From positions 1-24,150 of the forward strand of contig JBMNRY010000023.1 in NCBI GenBank assembly GCA_050944915.1: DNA of 24,150 nucleotides, given 5' to 3'. Shown in pieces: positions 5,198-11,474 of this stretch. The stretch is from JBMNRY01 sp050944915 (GTDB lineage: Bacteria > Bacillota > Limnochordia > JAAZLZ01). How positions within the stretch are numbered: the stretch's first letter is position 1; each line of letters opens with the position of its first letter. The notes beneath the pieces were generated by a model. The model saw only the letters and a list, made by a program, of their open reading frames with translations, was not told the DNA's origin and did no database searches. A program made the position numbers and the translations under genes.

Positions 5198-6862
5198 ATG
5201 CAAGTTAGTGAAGCCATCGTCAAGATTCTGGAAAAAGAGGGCATTGAGGTCGCCTTCGGTATCCCCGGCGCCGGCATTAACCCGGTGTACAAGTATTTGG
5301 GCACTTCGAATATCAAACATTACATCGCCCGGCACGAAGCGGCCGCCGTCCACGCCGCCGATGCCCACTTCCGGGCTGGCAAGAAGATGGCCTTGGCCAT
5401 TTGTACCTCCGGTCCAGGGGCCACCAACTTCGTCACCGGCCTTTATACGGCTCAGATCGATTCCATCCCCTTGATCGCCATCACCGGGCAGGCCACCAGC
5501 AATCAACTAGGTAAAGAGGCCTTCCAATGTGTCGACATCGTCGACATTGCCAAGCCCATCACCAAAGGAGCTTGGTGTGTAACTAAGGCTGAGGAAATAC
5601 CGGAAGTACTAAAAGAGGCCTTCCATACTGCCCGCAGCGGTCGTCCCGGCCCCGTGCTCATCGATTTACCCCTAGATATCCAGATGGCCGACATCGATTT
5701 CGATATCGATGCCTATGAGCCGCTGCCGGTGGAGCGCAAAGTTCCCGAGGCTGATCAGATCAGCAAAGCTTTAGAGCTATTGGCCCAAGCGGAAAAACCG
5801 GTCTTCCTGGTGGGTGGTGGGGTCATCCTTGCGGAAGCGGAAGAACAGGCCCGGGAATTGGCCGAACTTCTCTCCTTGCCGGTGATAAACACCTATATGG
5901 CTAAAGGGGTCATCCCTGCCGATCATCCCCTATATGTAGGCCAAGTGGGAACCCAGTGTTGCACTCCCTTTGGTAACAAATTCTTCTTAGACAGCGATCT
6001 GGTGTTGGCCATCGGTTGTCGCTTCAACGATCGCCATACCGGAAACCTCGATGTCTATCGGGGCAACCGCAAGTTCATCCACATTGATGTGGAAGAAAAG
6101 CAAATCGGCAAAATCTTCAACCCCGATCTGGGGATCGTCGCCGATGCCCGCCTAGCCATCGAAGCTCTCATCAGCCAAGCTAAGGAGAAAGGGATCAGCC
6201 TTAAGCCCCATCCTCGGGTAGCCGATATCCCCCAAGGGCGGGCTGCCATGGCTAGAAAGACCGATTTCGATAGTTTCCCCATCAAGCCCCAACGGGTTTA
6301 TAAAGAGTTAAACGATTTCTTCGATGATGATACTATCTTCACCACAGGCTGCGGTCTGAACCAAATCTGGTCCGGACAATTGCAAAGTGTCAATCGGCCT
6401 CGCCATTATCTACCTAGCGGTGGCGCAGGAACCCTCGGTTTCGATATCCCGGCTGCCGTAGGGGCCAAGGTTGCTTGCCCTGATAAAAAGGCCGTCGCCG
6501 TCATGGGTGATGGTGGTTTCCTCTTTATGGTCGAAGAACTGGCCATGGCCGCCTACCATGAACTGCCCATCATCGTAGTCATCCTCAACAACGGTTTCTA
6601 CAGCCTGATCCGCCAGAACCAAAAGTATGCCTATGGTTTTGAGCATGCCGTCGATATTTGGTACCAAGGCACCCTTATCGATCCGGTAACCATCGCCAAA
6701 GGCTTCGGCTGTTTGGGCGAAAGGGTGGAAAAGGCGGAAGATATCCGGCCGGCCTTGCAGCGGGCTGTTGAATCGGGCCGTCCCTATGTAATCGACATCC
6801 TGGTCGAACGGGAAACCGACTGTTCCATGGGTGGCAGCATCGATGCGGTGAAGGAGTTTTAG
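5198..6862 (+). CDS. ThDP-dependent carboligase, acetolactate synthase / glyoxylate carboligase-like
   Basis: The 554-residue enzyme has the three-domain plan of acetohydroxyacid synthase and glyoxylate carboligase: an N-terminal pyrimidine-binding domain (about 1-165), a central domain (about 190-320) and a C-terminal diphosphate-binding domain with MGDGG at about 436-440 and NN at about 464-465. Local wording is closest to glyoxylate carboligase: ARSGRPGPVLIDLPLDIQ, FDIDAYEPLPV, RFNDRHTG, PDLGIVADA, KPQRVYKEL and SMGGSIDAVKEF near the end. However, Glu47 in ARHEAAAVHAAD is the usual catalytic glutamate, which true glyoxylate carboligases replace by Val. Substrate could therefore be pyruvate, glyoxylate or another 2-oxoacid. 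No small regulatory subunit (ilvN/ilvH) or ilvC is adjacent, so a branched-chain biosynthetic role is not supported. The iclR gene follows after eight bases, as one operon. The start follows GGGAGGG. Confidence 0.88.
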   Translation: MQVSEAIVKILEKEGIEVAFGIPGAGINPVYKYLGTSNIKHYIARHEAAAVHAADAHFRAGKKMALAICTSGPGATNFVTGLYTAQIDSIPLIAITGQATSNQLGKEAFQCVDIVDIAKPITKGAWCVTKAEEIPEVLKEAFHTARSGRPGPVLIDLPLDIQMADIDFDIDAYEPLPVERKVPEADQISKALELLAQAEKPVFLVGGGVILAEAEEQARELAELLSLPVINTYMAKGVIPADHPLYVGQVGTQCCTPFGNKFFLDSDLVLAIGCRFNDRHTGNLDVYRGNRKFIHIDVEEKQIGKIFNPDLGIVADARLAIEALISQAKEKGISLKPHPRVADIPQGRAAMARKTDFDSFPIKPQRVYKELNDFFDDDTIFTTGCGLNQIWSGQLQSVNRPRHYLPSGGAGTLGFDIPAAVGAKVACPDKKAVAVMGDGGFLFMVEELAMAAYHELPIIVVILNNGFYSLIRQNQKYAYGFEHAVDIWYQGTLIDPVTIAKGFGCLGERVEKAEDIRPALQRAVESGRPYVIDILVERETDCSMGGSIDAVKEF

Positions 6863-6870
6863 GGAAGGCA

Positions 6871-7662
6871 ATGGCCCGCCGCAAACAACCATCAAGTCAG
6901 ATCCAATCGGCGGAAAGGGTTTTAAACCTGCTGGAAATCCTGGCTCAAGTGGGCACCGAAATGTCCATCACCCAGTTGGGCAAAGAATTGGGTGTCCATG
7001 TGAGCACCGCCCACCGGCTGGTGACGACGGCCATGTATTGTGGCTTTGTGGAACAGAATCCTGTTACCGATAAATATCGATTGGGGCTGAAGTGTTTAAC
7101 TTTGGCCCATTCCCTACTTCAGCAATTGGACCTCCGCCAAGTGGCCCGACCCCATTTGGAAGAGCTGGCCAAAGTCAGCGGTGAAACGGCTAATATTTGC
7201 GTCTTAGATGCTGGAGAAGTGGTCTATATCGATAAAGCGGAAGGTTCTGCTTCCCTGCGGCTCTTTTCCCGGATCGGGAAAAGGGCTCCGGTCCACGCCA
7301 CCGCGGCCGGTAAAATCCTGCTGACCGATTTGGCGGTGGGAGAAGTGAGGCAAATCCTCCAACTCCACGGGATGGAACCCCTTACGCCCCAAACCATCAA
7401 CGATGAGGATGAGCTGTTGTTCCAGCTCCAAGAGGTCCGTCGTTTGGGCTATGCCCTTGATGATGAAGAGTGCGAACCTGGAGCCCGCTGTGTAGCAGCA
7501 CCGATCTATGACTACACCCAGCGGGTGGTGGCTGCCTTGAGCATTTCCGGACCCCTATCCCGGTTTTCCGTCGATGATTTACCCCGATTGATCCACATCG
7601 TTAGGGAATACGGGGCTAAGATATCCAGAGATTTAGGTTATCAGTTATCCTCTTCCAACTAG
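6871..7662 (+). CDS. IclR family transcriptional regulator
   Basis: The 263-residue protein has an N-terminal winged helix-turn-helix (about residues 12-72, with SITQLGKELGVHVSTAHRLV as the DNA-reading part) and a C-terminal IclR effector domain (about 85-255, with YIDKAEGSASLRLFSRIGKR, PVHATAAGKILL and the GARCVAAPIYDY segment). IclR proteins act as dimers or tetramers and sense small acids such as glyoxylate, pyruvate or aromatic acids. Its gene is eight bases behind the carboligase gene, so it probably controls that operon and senses a substrate or product of the enzyme. The dyad at 5088-5106 is a candidate target. The TAG stop lies inside a long palindrome shared with the convergent porB gene. 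Confidence 0.93.
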   Translation: MARRKQPSSQIQSAERVLNLLEILAQVGTEMSITQLGKELGVHVSTAHRLVTTAMYCGFVEQNPVTDKYRLGLKCLTLAHSLLQQLDLRQVARPHLEELAKVSGETANICVLDAGEVVYIDKAEGSASLRLFSRIGKRAPVHATAAGKILLTDLAVGEVRQILQLHGMEPLTPQTINDEDELLFQLQEVRRLGYALDDEECEPGARCVAAPIYDYTQRVVAALSISGPLSRFSVDDLPRLIHIVREYGAKISRDLGYQLSSSN

Positions 7663-7684
7663 CCGCCCTTAGGCGGCTAGTTGG
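7655..7684. terminator. Long hairpin between convergent iclR and porB, probably a two-way terminator
   Basis: Perfect 13-base arms CCAACTAGCCGCC (7655-7667) and GGCGGCTAGTTGG (7672-7684) enclose a 4-base loop. The stop codons of both convergent genes are TAG triplets located in opposite arms. Neither side has a run of T after the stem, so it may act as a 3'-end protecting hairpin or a weak terminator. Its central 22 bases match the terminator at 5003-5024 except in the loop. Confidence 0.6.
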
Positions 7685-8600
7685 CTTCACAGCGTTCCAA
7701 TAAAACCTGCCAACGCTCTTCCACTTCCGCCTCTAAAGTCTCCAAAAGCTCTTCTTTGCCTGGCTGGAAAAGGTGGCGGAAGCGCCCCTGCCTTCTTAGC
7801 CAATCGACATAACTTTTCCGCTCCCGGGGTTTGTAACTCAGCTTCCAATGCCCGTTTTCCACTTCATATAGCGGCCAGAAACAGCTGTCCACCGCATGTT
7901 TAACCAAATCGATGGTATCTTCCGGGGGAGTGGCCCAGCTTAAACGGCAGGGAGCCATGACGTTGATAAAAGCCGGTCCCTCAACAGCCAGCGCTTTTTC
8001 CGTCTTGCGAACCAAATCCTTCCAATGGGCTACCGAGGCTTGGGCTACATAGGGTAAGTTATGGGCGGCCATGATGGCCGTCAGATCCTTACGGGCTTGG
8101 GGTTTGCCATCGAGGACCCGGCCCGCGGGAGTAGTCGTGGTGCTGGCTCCCTTAGGTGTGGCCCCCGACCGCTGAATCCCCGTGTTGGCATAGGCCTGGT
8201 TATCATAACAAACATAGAGCATGTTATGGCCCCGCTCCATGGCCCCCGATAGGGACTGCAAACCGATATCATATGTGCCGCCATCACCACCAAAGGCGAT
8301 AAAGTCGAATTTCGCCTTCACCCTACCCCGCCGGCGAAGCACCCGGTAGGCGGCTTCCACACCGCTGACGGTGGCCGCCGCGTTCTCAAAGGCATTATGG
8401 ATAAAGGAGCAACCCCAAGCGGTGTAGGGGTAAATGGTCGAAGTCACCTCTAAACAGCCGGTGGCCGCCCCGACCACGAGGGGATTCTTCGCTGCTTTGA
8501 GGACTAAACGAACGGCCTGGGGAAAACCGCAACCGGCACAAGCCCGATGGCCCGCGGTAAAAAGCTCCGGCCGGCGGGCTAATTCTTTAAGGGTCGTCAT
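7677..8600 (-). CDS. porB: 2-oxoacid (pyruvate):ferredoxin oxidoreductase beta subunit
   Basis: PorB is the ThDP-binding subunit of four-subunit pyruvate:ferredoxin oxidoreductase, which converts pyruvate and CoA to acetyl-CoA, CO2 and reduced ferredoxin. The 307-residue product has the four Cys ligands of the beta-subunit [4Fe-4S] cluster (Cys21 and Cys24 in CAGCG, Cys49 in ATGCLE, Cys218 in APCRLSW). It also has the ThDP motif GGDGGTYDIG (104-113) followed by YDNQAYANTG (132-141). The fit is to pyruvate enzymes, but relatives acting on other 2-oxoacids cannot be ruled out. It overlaps the porD stop by ATGA, so the two are translationally coupled. No alpha (porA) or gamma (porC) gene is in the window, which is unusual. 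Confidence 0.92.
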   Translation of the reverse strand: MTTLKELARRPELFTAGHRACAGCGFPQAVRLVLKAAKNPLVVGAATGCLEVTSTIYPYTAWGCSFIHNAFENAAATVSGVEAAYRVLRRRGRVKAKFDFIAFGGDGGTYDIGLQSLSGAMERGHNMLYVCYDNQAYANTGIQRSGATPKGASTTTTPAGRVLDGKPQARKDLTAIMAAHNLPYVAQASVAHWKDLVRKTEKALAVEGPAFINVMAPCRLSWATPPEDTIDLVKHAVDSCFWPLYEVENGHWKLSYKPRERKSYVDWLRRQGRFRHLFQPGKEELLETLEAEVEERWQVLLERCEAN

Positions 8601-9004
8601 CAGCTGCTCCTCCCTTCGTATTCCGAAGGCCCACCGGAACCGGCCATGCTCGGATCGGCATCCTCGGGGATCATGTCGATGGCATTGGCTCTAGAGGGAC
8701 ATTCTTTAGCACAGATCCCACAGCCTTTACAATGTTTGTAATCAAAACCGACCATCCGTCCATCTTCGACGATGACGGCCATATCGGGACAATAAACCCA
8801 ACAAAGCAAACAATGAATACAGCGTTCCGGCAGATGAATGGGTTTAAGGGTCCGCCAATCTCCAGTTTCGAACCTCGGGGCATTGGCGCCCCCCTGGATA
8901 GTACCACCCAACTCTTTGATCTCCCGCCAGCCTTGATTGCCGAAGGTCGATCGGTCCTCGTGCCAAGCTTCTTGGGTTGCACTAGTGTTTTTGTCTTTGA
9001 CCAC
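8600..9004 (-). CDS. porD: 2-oxoacid:ferredoxin oxidoreductase delta subunit (2x[4Fe-4S] ferredoxin)
   Basis: PorD is the small electron-transfer subunit that passes electrons from the ThDP/FeS core to ferredoxin. Two complete cluster motifs are present: CIHCLLCWVYCP (Cys62, 65, 68, 72) and CKGCGICAKECP (Cys92, 95, 98, 102). The phrase GDWRTLKPIHLPERC before the first motif is typical of PorD. The chosen start is GTG with GGGAGGAGG seven bases upstream; an upstream in-frame start exists but lacks a ribosome site. The protein has about 50 residues before the conserved part and a Ser/Gly-rich tail after it. It is first in a two-gene operon with porB. Confidence 0.9.
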   Translation of the reverse strand: MVKDKNTSATQEAWHEDRSTFGNQGWREIKELGGTIQGGANAPRFETGDWRTLKPIHLPERCIHCLLCWVYCPDMAVIVEDGRMVGFDYKHCKGCGICAKECPSRANAIDMIPEDADPSMAGSGGPSEYEGRSS

Positions 9005-9165
9005 CCGGTCGCCTCCTCCCGTGGCTAATCTCAAACCTAGGATATCCCAGTAGACTGTCGATCATCCACAAAGAAGGGAATAAATATCCCCAGGGAGCAA
9101 TTACCTGGCAATTCGCCCCTGATATTCGGAAAAACTATCATTGCACCGGGGAGGAGGATGGAAGA

Positions 9166-9357
9166 TTGGGTGAAAAGGAAAAGGCTTGGAAGGAATTCAT
9201 CGCCCAGGGGGCGATCATGCCTTTGGACTTGGAAGACGGGGCCCAACTACCCCATATCATGGGCTGGTCCATGTATGATTATCAACTGGGGCGGGCCCGG
9301 GCCATGGAGGAAATCGCTGAAGAATTGGGCGCCGATTATCACCGCCCGAAAAAATGA
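9166..9357 (+). CDS. Small hypothetical protein, possibly a remnant of a longer gene
   Basis: A TTG codon with GGGGAGGAGG eight bases upstream opens a 63-codon frame. The product is soluble, with acidic and aromatic patches (GAIMPLDLEDGAQLPHIMGW, then YDYQLGRARAMEEIAEELGA). A possible -10 element TATCAT lies at 9136-9141. The same frame stays open upstream to about 9001 with no ATG, GTG or TTG, so this could instead be the 3' part of a gene that lost its beginning. An ATG at 9158 has a slightly closer ribosome site but gives a product rich in Trp, Arg, Pro and Gly that looks like out-of-frame reading. I do not recognise the family. A strong hairpin terminator follows at once, which supports a transcribed unit. 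Confidence 0.45.
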   Translation: MGEKEKAWKEFIAQGAIMPLDLEDGAQLPHIMGWSMYDYQLGRARAMEEIAEELGADYHRPKK

Positions 9358-9394
9358 GCAGGTCGGTGGCCCAGCCACCGACCTCCTGGTTTTT
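9349..9394. terminator. Bidirectional terminator between the small gene and ferredoxin
   Basis: AGGTCGGTGGC (9360-9370) and GCCACCGACCT (9374-9384) form a perfect 11-base-pair stem with a 3-base loop. Five T residues follow on the plus strand (9390-9394). Six A residues precede it (9349-9354), giving a U tract on the minus strand. Each tract starts five bases from the stem, so it can end transcripts from both the small plus-strand gene and the minus-strand lrgAB-ferredoxin unit. Confidence 0.8.
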
Positions 9395-9407
9395 CCATAG
9401 ATCAAAT

Positions 9408-9593
9408 CTACACGCTAATGGCATCGGTAGGACAGGAATCGGCCGCTTCTTGAATGCAGTCGGCATCCAAATCGGCGTCTTCGCGGACAACAGCTACCCC
9501 TTCATCGTCATCCATTTCAAAGACCTGAGGACAGATGTCGGCACAGAGGCCACAACCAATACAAGCATCGGGGTCCACATGAGGATTAGCCAT
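9408..9593 (-). CDS. [4Fe-4S] ferredoxin
   Basis: The 61-residue, very acidic protein is a single-cluster bacterial ferredoxin. Cluster ligands should be Cys11, Cys14, Cys17 (CIGCGLCADICP) and Cys54 (SCPTDAI). Cys21 and Cys46 are placed where related ferredoxins form a disulfide. It would be a cytoplasmic electron carrier, for example accepting electrons from a pyruvate:ferredoxin oxidoreductase such as the one represented by the nearby porDB genes. AAGGAGGTAATCTTA precedes the ATG. It lies 61 bases behind lrgB on the same strand with no visible terminator between, so it may be the last gene of an lrgA-lrgB-fdx operon. Confidence 0.93.
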   Translation of the reverse strand: MANPHVDPDACIGCGLCADICPQVFEMDDDEGVAVVREDADLDADCIQEAADSCPTDAISV

Positions 9594-9654
9594 TAAGATT
9601 ACCTCCTTGTCACAATTCTTCCCTTAGTCTGCACCACTGCCCGGTCTGTGATTC

Positions 9655-10344
9655 CTAAAAGAGCGGGGCGATAAATGGTGCCACTAAAGCTGTTAATAGA
9701 CCGGCCAAACCCATGGCCAATCCACTAATTCCACCGGTTAACTCCCCTTCCTGCAAAGCCCTAGCAGTTCCTAACCCGTGGGTAGCAACACCGATGGCCA
9801 TACCCTGGGCTAAGGGAGAGTTGATGCCAAACAAGCGGAGGATCTCCGGTCCTGCGATGGCGCCTAACAGACCAGAGGCCACGACGAAAACACCGGTCAA
9901 TTCGGGGATCCCACCGTTGATGGCCGCAATTTCCATCGCGATGGGAGTGGTCACCGATTTGGGCGATAGGGACTGTACCACCTCGGGGGTAGCTCCCAAT
10001 AGTCTGGCAATGCCCCCGGAGATCAACATGGCCAACGGGGCGCCCAAGCCAACGATCCCGACGACGGACCCTATTCGTCCCTGCAAATGGCGTCGGTTTT
10101 TATAAAGGGGGACGGCCAAAGCCACGGTGGCCGGTCCTAAAAAGAAGGAAATGATTTGACCACCTTGATTATAATCGGCATAATCTATATCACCTAACAT
10201 AAGGCAGGTGATGATTAATACCGTGGCAATTAACAAGGGATTAGCTAGCGAACAACGAATAATTTTAAACACAAGCATCCCCACATAAAAGGCGATGATG
10301 GTTAAAGCAAAGCCGAATATGGGTGTCGCGTATAGCTTCTCCAT
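9655..10344 (-). CDS. lrgB: LrgB/CidB family membrane protein
   Basis: LrgB works with LrgA as a two-part membrane system. The pair was named for holin/antiholin-like control of murein hydrolases; in Bacillus subtilis the related PftA/PftB pair carries pyruvate, and a plant LrgAB fusion (PLGG1) carries glycolate and glycerate. The 229-residue protein has about six to seven hydrophobic segments and the family motifs FFLGPATVALAVPLYK, SPKSVTTPIAM and GVATHGLGTARALQEGE. It starts one base after the lrgA stop. Its position near PorDB and a carboligase favours an oxoacid-transport reading, but that is inference. Confidence 0.92.
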   Translation of the reverse strand: MEKLYATPIFGFALTIIAFYVGMLVFKIIRCSLANPLLIATVLIITCLMLGDIDYADYNQGGQIISFFLGPATVALAVPLYKNRRHLQGRIGSVVGIVGLGAPLAMLISGGIARLLGATPEVVQSLSPKSVTTPIAMEIAAINGGIPELTGVFVVASGLLGAIAGPEILRLFGINSPLAQGMAIGVATHGLGTARALQEGELTGGISGLAMGLAGLLTALVAPFIAPLF

Positions 10345-10345
10345 C

Positions 10346-10699
10346 CTATCCCTCTTCCCTTGAAAAAAACTTTTCCGCGATTTTACCAGTAATAATCAAG
10401 ATCCCAATGGTCCCCACAACTACCGAGGCACCCATGGGTAACCACTGGGCCCTAATCAGATCCCAATACAAGATAGTCCCCACAATGACCGGAGCGAAAA
10501 ACAAGCTCAGATACTCCAACAGAATTCCGGCACTTTCCTCAATCATTTCCAACTTCAACCAACCGTTAAACAAAGCGAAAGCAACGATAGCGAAACCGAG
10601 GACATTTCCCGGGATGGGAATCCTGAGGAAATGTCGGAGGAATTCCCCCAGAAGATGGGCGGAACTGAGGATGGCAAAACCTTGGACTAATTTATACAT
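10346..10699 (-). CDS. lrgA: LrgA/CidA family membrane protein
   Basis: This 117-residue membrane protein has four hydrophobic segments, the family's PIPGNVLGF motif at about residues 28-36 and the FFAPVIVGTI segment near residue 67. GGAGG lies nine bases before the ATG. It is the first gene of the lrgA-lrgB pair, probably continued by ferredoxin. The gap to divergent ypiB (about 138 bases) contains no promoter I can call with confidence for either gene. No lytTR-type regulator pair (lytSR), which often sits beside lrgAB, is present. Confidence 0.9.
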   Translation of the reverse strand: MYKLVQGFAILSSAHLLGEFLRHFLRIPIPGNVLGFAIVAFALFNGWLKLEMIEESAGILLEYLSLFFAPVIVGTILYWDLIRAQWLPMGASVVVGTIGILIITGKIAEKFFSREEG

Positions 10700-10837
10700 A
10701 ATAGAATACCTCCATCGCAGTAGAATTCGCTATCAGGGACCAGCTTCCTTTCTAGCCACCAATTACTAAAAGGCATTTCCCGAAAATCTAAGAAATAGAC
10801 TAGAAGAACAAAATCCTATTTCGAGGAGGCGGTGACG

Positions 10838-11383
10838 GTGCCACGGGCGATTTCTACCCAGGAGAAACAAAAGTTTCTATTATGGTTTTTGCGTCACCAC
10901 CGTCTGCGCTCCCCTGGGGCCTATGAGTTGTTCGAATATTTTCTGGCGGCACCCCACCGCTTAAACAGGCTCCACTTCGTCGATCAGGTGCATGTACCGG
11001 GCGTCAGTTTGGTGATCTCCACCAGTTGTAGTCCCAACCCGCCCTTCATTTTCCGGTTTTACGGACAGGAGACAAGACAACCCCAGGAAGCCTTAGCTTA
11101 TCTTTTGGCCCACCCAGAATCGGAAATATATTTAACCCTCTTCTTTCATCAGAAAAGCTCCTCACCGGAGTATAGTAAGGTGGTGCTACCGATGGAATAC
11201 AGTCAGCTACCCCTGCCAGTCGAAAATCAGGGCTATGCCGAGCATTGGGTAGATGAAGTAGTGTACCAAGCACGAACTGCCTATCTATACTATCTCATTG
11301 ACCGTTCCCTGGAAGAACAGGACCGGGAACAGTTTTTCCATCTGGTTCAATTATTGCGTGAACACCTTGAACTAGGTAAGTAA
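10838..11383 (+). CDS. ypiB: YpiB family (UPF0302) protein
   Basis: The 181-residue soluble protein matches the Bacillus YpiB family of unknown function. Characteristic parts are EKQKFLLWFLRHHRLRSPGA near the start, LHFVDQVHVPGVSLVIST, a central region with PFIFRFYGQ, and a C-terminal helix around DRSLEEQDREQFFHLVQLLR. The start chosen is GTG at 10838, eight bases from GAGGAGG; a GTG two codons earlier is too close to the ribosome site. Family members have been linked to outer-leaflet and septum-related clusters only by neighbourhood; no reaction is known. A GT4 glycosyltransferase follows on the same strand but has its own promoter region. Confidence 0.85.
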   Translation: MPRAISTQEKQKFLLWFLRHHRLRSPGAYELFEYFLAAPHRLNRLHFVDQVHVPGVSLVISTSCSPNPPFIFRFYGQETRQPQEALAYLLAHPESEIYLTLFFHQKSSSPEYSKVVLPMEYSQLPLPVENQGYAEHWVDEVVYQARTAYLYYLIDRSLEEQDREQFFHLVQLLREHLELGK

Positions 11384-11410
11384 CGCCTTTCCTGGCAGGA
11401 ATTCCTAGAT

Positions 11411-11450
11411 CAGATTTGAATTATAATAGTACGAGTAGAAATCAAATCTG
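11411..11450 (+). promoter_or_regulatory. Spaced inverted repeat around a consensus -10 before the glycosyltransferase
   Basis: CAGATTTGA (11411-11419) and TCAAATCTG (11442-11450) are perfect 9-base inverted arms separated by 22 bases. A full TATAAT (11422-11427) lies between them, about 48 bases before the ATG. There is no good -35 at 17 bases, which fits a promoter needing an activator or one held by a repressor bound to both arms. An RNA hairpin is a less likely alternative, since the transcript would start inside the repeat. Confidence 0.45.
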
Positions 11451-11474
11451 TTCTTAGAATAGGGGAAGACAAAG

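Noticed and set aside
6410..6895. 161-codon minus-strand frame opposite the carboligase end
   Set aside because: Lies fully antisense to conserved ThDP-binding sequence; no ribosome site or family match.
5003..7684. Mobile element bounded by inverted ends
   Set aside because: The flanking palindromes are self-complementary rather than terminal inverted repeats, no transposase is inside, and no target duplications are seen.
9037..9246. 69-codon minus-strand frame upstream of porD
   Set aside because: No ribosome site and no recognisable PorA or PorC motif; considered as the missing subunit and excluded.
9158..9400. ATG-initiated frame overlapping the small gene at 9166
   Set aside because: It has a ribosome site only two bases away and runs through the terminator hairpin; the product is Trp/Arg/Pro-rich and looks out of frame.
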